This document shows positions 37,071 through 41,361 of a stretch of 41,361 bases of DNA, piece after piece. Under the pieces are notes generated by a model, which saw only the letters and a program-made list of their open reading frames with translations, had not been told where the DNA came from and did not search any database. The position numbers and the translations under genes were made by a program. Numbering within the stretch: the first letter of the stretch is position 1; every line of letters begins with the position of its first letter. The stretch lies in NCBI GenBank assembly GCA_938022935.1, contig CALIHL010000148.1, positions 1 to 41,361 of the forward strand, given 5' to 3'. Source of the DNA: an uncultured Saprospiraceae bacterium. GTDB lineage: Bacteria; Bacteroidota; Bacteroidia; Chitinophagales; Saprospiraceae.

Positions 37071-37505
37071 CTATGCAGCGCCACTCAACTCTTCATGACG
37101 TGGGCTATGCATGAACACCTCCACAGCAGCCTGTTTGTCATTTTGCGCCATCTGTCTGAGCGATGGGATCTGCCCTGTTGGTAGATAGTGGAACATCGCT
37201 TCATCAAACATCGCTTTCATAGAGCTATTAACTCTTACGTCATCATACTTTAATATGGGTAGTCTTTGATAGTAAGTGCGCATGTTTTCGATCTTACCAT
37301 GGTGACGTTGTACGCCAAAGAACTCCAAGTCATCTGTTCTGGAGTAAGGAGTGTAGATCTCTACTACATAAGTGTCATCGTAGATAAGCACGCCTTGGCC
37401 TTTTATAAATCTTAGTCTTTTAGTGTTCAGTGATACATGGTCTAAAGGCAGAAGGTCTGGGATGAGCATCTGGACTTGCTGGTGTGGGTGTTGTAACTGG
37501 GTCAT
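37071..37505 (-). CDS. Uncharacterised 144-aa protein
   Basis: I do not recognise this protein. From ATG 37505 it is 144 aa, soluble, without signal peptide or membrane helix. A beta-rich first half (LRFIKGQGVLIYDDTYVVEIYTPY) is followed by a charged helical part with RTYYQRLPILKYDDVRVN and MFDEAMFHYLPTG. The frame continues upstream only to a TTG at 37565. It stands alone, convergent with the acyltransferase and divergent from the XRE-S24 regulator. Its composition and codon use look native. Confidence 0.65.
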   Translation of the reverse strand: MTQLQHPHQQVQMLIPDLLPLDHVSLNTKRLRFIKGQGVLIYDDTYVVEIYTPYSRTDDLEFFGVQRHHGKIENMRTYYQRLPILKYDDVRVNSSMKAMFDEAMFHYLPTGQIPSLRQMAQNDKQAAVEVFMHSPRHEELSGAA

Positions 37506-37609
37506 AATACTTGGGTTTTGGTTTGGTATAAATATCAATCGGACTGAAGAACAATCAATGAGCAAAAACGCTGAATTGTTAGATCAGGGTTTTTACTAGG
37601 TCTCTCCGT

Positions 37610-37653
37610 CAACCCTCGCCTTCCTATAACTCAGGATAGTAGGGCGAGGGTTG
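37610..37653. repeat. Strong GC-rich hairpin between the 144-aa gene and the XRE-S24 regulator
   Basis: CAACCCTCGCC (37610-37620) pairs perfectly with GGCGAGGGTTG (37643-37653); inside, CTAT and ATAG can extend the fold. It is far more GC-rich than its surroundings and is not followed by a T-run on either strand, so it is not a typical terminator. It could be an interspersed palindromic repeat or a regulatory RNA structure. Confidence 0.7.
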
Positions 37654-37777
37654 GAGCTGTTATCTTTATAAGCAGCATATGTTCTAATGGCTGGAGAGAA
37701 AGATCGAATCAGTTGGTTTAGGTTTTCTCAGGTCGTTGTTCCAATTGATCACAACAATTATTTTCAAATATGGTAGC

Positions 37778-37814
37778 ATTTGTCACAAAAAGACAATTTA
37801 TTTGTGTGACAAAT
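37778..37814 (+). promoter_or_regulatory. Putative operator of the XRE-S24 regulator
   Basis: ATTTGTCACA (37778-37787) and TGTGACAAAT (37805-37814) are perfect 10-base inverted repeats 17 bases apart, ending seven bases before the start codon. A third half-site, GACAA (37792-37796), faces the first TTGTC (37780-37784). The placement suggests self-repression. Confidence 0.65.
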
Positions 37815-37821
37815 CCGAACA

Positions 37822-38610
37822 ATGATCCAATTACCCCATAATCTCAAGGTTCTTAGAAAGGAACAACGCCTGTCTCAGCAGGTCTTAGCCAACAAATTAT
37901 ACATCAGTAGAGCTTGTCTTGCGAAGTATGAAGGCGGTGTGAATGAGCCTTCTCTTAACTTGACGGTCAAGATCTCTCGTTACTTTGGAGTCTCAGTTGA
38001 TACCTTGTTGACGGTGGATCTTGAGAAAACTCGTCTGGCCGAGTTGATGAAAGATGACAAGTCTGTAGGCATGATCATGCCCATACAAGTAGATAAGAAT
38101 GGTGATAACATGATCGAGGTAGTACCTCATACAGCACAAGCTGGATATATGGGACAGTACAGTGATCCTGGCTTTATAGAATCCTTAGATCAGATGGCCT
38201 TACCCTTTCAAGAGTTACATGGGAAGTGTAGAGCATTTCCCATCGAGGGGGACTCTATGCCTCCTTATGGAGATGGAAGTTATGTGATTGGCCGCTTGAT
38301 CACATCGAGTAGGGAGATAAAAAATGGAAAGCGATATATCTTGCTTTCTCGTGATGAGGGCATCGTCTTTAAGCGAGTATATCGGGATGACAAGGCTGAG
38401 GGTGTTCTAAACTGTCACTCTGACAATCCTAAGTACAAACCATTCACGATGCACCTACAGGAAGTGCAGGAGATATGGGAGTTTGTAGCCGCTTTGTCAT
38501 TTGGAGATGCAGGTGATAACTCGTTTGCGACAGGTGTTATGAGTAAGGTAAAAGAGCTACAGGATGAGGTGCAGAAGTTAGCGCTTCAGTTGGTCCCAGA
38601 ATCATATTAG
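37822..38610 (+). CDS. XRE-family transcriptional regulator with S24 (LexA-like) peptidase domain
   Basis: A DNA-binding repressor with a self-cleavage domain. A Cro/CI-type helix-turn-helix covers about residues 6-62 (LRKEQRLSQQVLANKLYISRACLAKYEGG). The S24 domain has a plausible cleavage site, A107-G108 in TAQAGYMG, the nucleophile S145 in IEGDSMPPYGDGS and the general-base lysine K184 in GIVFKRVY. A coiled-coil-like tail (VMSKVKELQDEVQKLALQL) follows. 262 aa. Such proteins are widespread in Bacteroidota and need not belong to a phage; no phage genes are near. A perfect inverted repeat at 37778-37814 is the likely operator. Confidence 0.9.
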   Translation: MIQLPHNLKVLRKEQRLSQQVLANKLYISRACLAKYEGGVNEPSLNLTVKISRYFGVSVDTLLTVDLEKTRLAELMKDDKSVGMIMPIQVDKNGDNMIEVVPHTAQAGYMGQYSDPGFIESLDQMALPFQELHGKCRAFPIEGDSMPPYGDGSYVIGRLITSSREIKNGKRYILLSRDEGIVFKRVYRDDKAEGVLNCHSDNPKYKPFTMHLQEVQEIWEFVAALSFGDAGDNSFATGVMSKVKELQDEVQKLALQLVPESY

Positions 38611-38749
38611 GAGATGTTGATATGGATTAACCCTTGAGCATGTGACTGTTTTAGAGTGTCGCTCATATTTGGATCATTCAAAAGATTTAAGAAATATTTT
38701 TTGCCTTAGGGGTTGACTCGTAAGAAAAACAAGCTTTACTTTGAATCGT

Positions 38750-38781
38750 ATTAGAGAAAACATATCTATTGTTTTTCTAAT
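38750..38781. repeat. Bulged hairpin upstream of the sigma-factor promoter
   Basis: The arms at 38750-38762 and 38770-38781 pair over 12 positions (ATTAGA, then AAAACA) with one bulged G. It lies 14 bases before the -7 box of the sigma-factor gene and 140 bases after the XRE-S24 stop. It could be an operator or a weak terminator; the right arm holds TTTTT. Confidence 0.45.
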
Positions 38782-38795
38782 ATGTATTTTTAACA

Positions 38796-38803
38796 TATCT
38801 TTG
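38796..38803 (+). promoter_or_regulatory. -7 box (TATCTTTG) of the ECF sigma-factor gene
   Basis: An exact TAnnTTTG match, identical to those of rplU and gyrB. A TTG lies 24 bases upstream, longer than ideal, inside the hairpin. The leader to ATG 38899 would be about 90 bases. Confidence 0.5.
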
Positions 38804-38898
38804 TTACACAAAATAAGAAACGCTTATACGCTACAATATTTACTCTAACTGATAGACTGATTTTAAAACCCACTTTGGATCACAAACTGATTAGAGTT

Positions 38899-39492
38899 AT
38901 GAACGTAAAAGCGATTAAAGCATTAGGAGACAAGGAACTTATTATTCTTTATTTAGAAGGCAACCAGAAGGCTTTCGAAGTGCTCCTTACCCGCCACAAG
39001 AACAAGATTTACACTTCGATTTACTTATTCGTCAAGGATCATGACTTGGCTGAGGATATCTTTCAAGAGGTATTTATCAAGATCATTGATACGCTCAGAA
39101 AGGGGAAGTATAACCACGAAGGCAAGTTTCTTCAGTGGGCTATGCGGATATCCTATAACCTCTGTGTGGATTACTTCCGTAGATCAAAGAGACGTACTAA
39201 GGTTTCTCCATCAGAGACGTTTGACATATTTGACGTTTTAGAAGTAAAAGACGACAATATGGAGACGAGTATGATCAAGAATCAGACTTATTCTAAGGTC
39301 CGAGAGTTGGTTGACTTGTTACCACCGGAGCAAAGAGAGGTAGTGATCCTACGTCATTATGCTGATATGAGTTTTAAAGAGATAGCAGCGCTTACTCGTG
39401 TAAGTATCAATACTGCTTTAGGTCGTATGAGATACGCACTCATCAACATACGTAAGTTAGTTGAAGAGCACCATATAAAGTTACAGTCGTAG
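38899..39492 (+). CDS. RNA polymerase sigma factor, ECF/RpoE family
   Basis: A group 4 sigma-70 factor that redirects RNA polymerase to a specific promoter set. Region 2 covers about residues 10-85 (YLEGNQKAFEVLLTRHKNKIY, DLAEDIFQEVFIKI, then FLQWAMRISYNLCVDYFRRSKR). Region 4 covers about 130-190 (LLPPEQREVVILRHYADMSFKEIAALTRVSINTALGRMRYAL). I start at ATG 38899; a TTG eight codons earlier is possible. 197 aa. There is no anti-sigma gene next to it; a strong terminator follows, so it is a single-gene unit. Target genes cannot be told from the sequence. Confidence 0.92.
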   Translation: MNVKAIKALGDKELIILYLEGNQKAFEVLLTRHKNKIYTSIYLFVKDHDLAEDIFQEVFIKIIDTLRKGKYNHEGKFLQWAMRISYNLCVDYFRRSKRRTKVSPSETFDIFDVLEVKDDNMETSMIKNQTYSKVRELVDLLPPEQREVVILRHYADMSFKEIAALTRVSINTALGRMRYALINIRKLVEEHHIKLQS

Positions 39493-39519
39493 AAGACTGT
39501 CACGTAAGTGTTTCGAGTT

Positions 39520-39568
39520 AAAAAAGCAGAAGGGCTGATAGTAATACCATCAGCCCTTCTGCTTTTTT
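39520..39568. terminator. Strong bidirectional terminator after the sigma-factor gene
   Basis: A perfect 19-bp stem (39520-39538 with 39550-39568) begins with A6 and ends with T6 around an 11-base loop. It is the longest perfect terminator in the window. Confidence 0.95.
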
Positions 39569-39860
39569 ATGCTATTCGGGAGTACATACAAAAAGAGAAG
39601 TCGATTCAGACGAACCGACTTCCTTTCACTGCATCAACCAAAAAATAAATCTTAAATACCTTTTTTCTTTTCGAACGCAGATATGCATTCTATCAACATT
39701 GATTTTTTCTATGGAACAACGTTATCACAACAATAAATAATTTTTGTGAAATTGAACTATTGGTATAGAAAAAAATACTGTCGGGTAGTATTAAAATCTT
39801 GACTGATGTAGAAATCGAGCTAAAAATGCAAGTCTCCTTCGATAGTATTAGCTTTGAATC
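39569..39860. other. Gene-free region with a second hairpin
   Basis: No ORF with coding character is visible. GAAGTCG (39597-39603) pairs with CGACTTC (39616-39622); read on the minus strand it is followed by TCTCTTTTTG, terminator-like, although no minus-strand gene is seen to the right. The rest is AT-rich. TAGCTTTG at 39849-39856 fits a -7 box but lies too near the ATG at 39861 to serve it. Confidence 0.4.
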
Positions 39861-40376
39861 ATGATCTACGCATTGTTCATGGTTTTGATGGCTTTAGGCG
39901 TCCAAGGGAGCGATAATTCGGTTGATTTGCATGAATTTCACTTGAGTAAATGTGATATAGACTATAGTGAAGAAGAATCAGCACTTCAGATATCAATAAG
40001 TATTTTCATCGATGATCTTGAGATGACTTTAAAAGAGCTAGGTCATGATAGCTTGAAAATATGTACTGGATCTGAAGCACCTGAAGCAGAATCACTTGTC
40101 TTTAAGTATATACAAGAGCACCTTATCATACATGTGGATGGTCAGCCTGCCACACTTAAGTGGGTCGGTAAAGAAGTATCAGAAGACCTGGCTGCCGTGT
40201 GGTCCTATCTTCAGATCGAAAATATATCACCACAAGAATCTATCGCAGTAACGAACGATGTCTTAATGGCTTCATTTGATGATCAGCAAAATATTGTCAA
40301 GCTAACGATGGATAAGAATAAGAAATCTTTTTTCTTGTTTGATCGCACGGAGTATGAAGGAACACTCAAATTATAG
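39861..40376 (+). CDS. DUF6702 family exported protein
   Basis: A 171-aa protein of unknown function with a short signal peptide (MIYALFMVLMALGVQG). The segment DLHEFHLSKCDIDYSEEESALQISISIFIDDLEMTLKELG is typical of the small Bacteroidota family DUF6702: a conserved H-x-F-H-x-S motif, then a two-layer beta structure. A second half with LKWVGKEVSEDLAAVWSYLQIE completes it. It is followed four bases later by yidD, then hemB, suggesting one transcript. The location is probably periplasmic. Confidence 0.8.
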   Translation: MIYALFMVLMALGVQGSDNSVDLHEFHLSKCDIDYSEEESALQISISIFIDDLEMTLKELGHDSLKICTGSEAPEAESLVFKYIQEHLIIHVDGQPATLKWVGKEVSEDLAAVWSYLQIENISPQESIAVTNDVLMASFDDQQNIVKLTMDKNKKSFFLFDRTEYEGTLKL

Positions 40377-40379
40377 CGC

Positions 40380-40658
40380 ATGTTAAGAATGCTATCACAT
40401 GTGCTCATCTTTCCGATTAGAGTATACCAACGACTTCTATCACCTATACTAAGCGGTGTATTTGGCATGAGGTGTAGGTATGAACCCTCTTGTTCTCATT
40501 ATATGGCAGATGCACTTTTGGAGTGGGGACCATTAAAAGGACTTTGGTTGGGTACAAAGAGATTGGCAAGTTGTGGGCCGTGGGGTGGATGGGGTGATGA
40601 TCCAGTACCTCCAAATCCGAAAAAGAAATCTTCTAGACCCGATATAACTGAAAAGTAG
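40380..40658 (+). CDS. yidD: Membrane protein insertion efficiency factor YidD
   Basis: A small membrane-associated protein that helps YidC-dependent insertion of inner-membrane proteins. The family signature is complete: FPIRVYQRLLSPILSG, then CRYEPSCSHYMADALLEWGPLKGLWLGTKRLASCGPWGG. The three conserved cysteines are present (in MRCRYEPSCS and ASCGPWGG). 92 aa. It is usually next to rpmH/rnpA/yidC, but in Bacteroidota it is often found elsewhere, as here between DUF6702 and hemB. Confidence 0.93.
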   Translation: MLRMLSHVLIFPIRVYQRLLSPILSGVFGMRCRYEPSCSHYMADALLEWGPLKGLWLGTKRLASCGPWGGWGDDPVPPNPKKKSSRPDITEK

Positions 40659-40665
40659 AGAGATT

Positions 40666-41361
40666 ATGATGTTAGAGAGACCAAGGCGTAATAGAAAGAG
40701 TGCCGCTATTAGAGATTTAGTGAGAGAGACAAAAGTTACTCCAGATGACTTAGTCTATCCGATGTTTGTCCAAGAAGGCAAAGGTGTTAAGGAAGAGATA
40801 AACTCCCTACCGGGAAATTATCGATGGTCACTAGATACACTAATAGAAGAGATAGGTGCATGTGTGGATCTTGGACTAAAGTCCTTCATGATCTTTCCAA
40901 AGATAGAAGAAGGTTTAAAAGATGGATTGGGCAGTTATGGCACCAATAGAGATAACTACTATCTCAGAGTAGCTAGACAAATTAAAGATGCATATCCGCA
41001 TATAACTTTAATCAGCGACGTAGCGCTCGACCCCTATAGCAGTGATGGGCACGATGGTCTCGTTGTAGATGGACGTGTTGATAACGATGCAACTGTGGCA
41101 CTCTTGCAGCAGATGTCAGTCCTCCAGGCAGAAGCAGGGTTCGATATATTGGGTCCTTCAGATATGATGGATGGACGCATAGGAGCCATCCGTGAAGCCT
41201 TAGATGAAGAGGGTTTTATGGATACCGGTATTATGTCTTACACTGCCAAGTATGCAAGTGCTTTATATGGCCCTTTTAGAGATGCTCTTGATAGTGCGCC
41301 AGTCGATCGTAGCGATGTTCCTAAGGATAAAAAAACTTATCAGATGGATCCAGCTAATAAA
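40666..41361 (+). CDS. hemB: Delta-aminolevulinic acid dehydratase (porphobilinogen synthase), 3' end missing
   Basis: Condenses two 5-aminolevulinate molecules to porphobilinogen in haem synthesis. The frame opens at ATG 40666 (ATG 40669 is also possible), seven bases after yidD, and runs off the right edge with 232 codons present of about 325. MLERPRRNRKSAAIRDLVRET and VYPMFVQEG are typical N-terminal motifs. The metal-binding loop reads SDVALDPYSSDGHDG, with alanine and aspartates in place of the zinc-binding cysteines, so it belongs to the magnesium-type enzymes. The active-site lysines lie partly in view (SYTAKYASALYGPFR). Confidence 0.95.
   Translation, partial: MMLERPRRNRKSAAIRDLVRETKVTPDDLVYPMFVQEGKGVKEEINSLPGNYRWSLDTLIEEIGACVDLGLKSFMIFPKIEEGLKDGLGSYGTNRDNYYLRVARQIKDAYPHITLISDVALDPYSSDGHDGLVVDGRVDNDATVALLQQMSVLQAEAGFDILGPSDMMDGRIGAIREALDEEGFMDTGIMSYTAKYASALYGPFRDALDSAPVDRSDVPKDKKTYQMDPANK

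Noticed and set aside
37822-38610. XRE-S24 gene as a sign of a prophage
   Set aside because: No integrase, structural or lysis gene lies nearby, and this family is common in Bacteroidota chromosomes.
39849-39856. TAGCTTTG as the promoter of the DUF6702 gene
   Set aside because: It matches the -7 consensus, but transcription would begin at or after the ATG at 39861, and no -33 box is present.

Overview
The window comes from a Bacteroidota chromosome, most likely class Saprospiria (Lewinella/Saprospiraceae-like). The signs are three large secreted proteins with type IX secretion (T9SS) C-terminal domains, dockerin-like tails of the kind seen in Saprospiraceae, a viroplasmin-type RNase H, GldE-like and DUF4293/DUF6702 families, Bacteroidota-type -7 boxes (TAnnTTTG) and few clear Shine-Dalgarno sequences. 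Base composition is moderately AT-rich throughout. I saw no complete phage, transposase, CRISPR array or foreign-looking island. The taxonomic call is inference.

Layout. 1-3671: the 3' part of rpoC and its terminator. 3672-12414: two large secreted surface proteins (986 and 1718 aa) in tandem, each behind a roughly 290-base untranslated leader. The two leaders share a nearly identical split motif. 12448-13463: ruvX and def with overlapping stop/start, then a terminator. 13515-13812: tRNA-Ser(GGA) on the minus strand, with its 3' end and downstream flank duplicated about 190 bases away. 13868-15289: tatD and RNase H, divergent. 15589-17934: ExbB, a small membrane protein, ExbD and ExbD, an energy-transducing proton-channel operon, then a terminator. 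17946-22132: a DUF4293 membrane protein (minus) diverging from an FAD oxidoreductase, an OstA/LptA-like protein and a BatE-like TPR/SH3 protein.

22203-26853 (minus): ribosomal proteins L21 and L27 with a good promoter, L27 carrying a C-terminal helix-hairpin-helix extension; then a two-DTG retropepsin-like protease with a PDZ domain; then a GMC oxidoreductase paired with a Tat/lipoprotein gluconate-dehydrogenase-subunit-3-like protein. 26989-29364: threonine dehydratase (plus), a DUF1304 protein and rsmI (minus). 29544-33704: a T9SS type B secreted protein, LptC and a GldE/CorC-like transporter, closely packed. 33734-35677: gyrB (minus). 35960-37505: an HGSNAT-like acyltransferase and an unrecognised 144-aa protein. 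37778-39568: an XRE-S24 self-cleaving-type repressor behind a perfect inverted-repeat operator, and an ECF sigma factor ending in a strong terminator. 39861-41361: a DUF6702 protein, yidD and the 5' part of hemB.

Together the genes are mostly core housekeeping plus cell-envelope export: LPS transport (OstA-like, LptC), ExbBD energisation, T9SS cargo and a Gld-family protein. The least explained material is non-coding: the shared leader motif of the two giant secreted proteins, a long inverted repeat inside a signal-peptide coding region, the duplicated tRNA end, and several strong hairpins.
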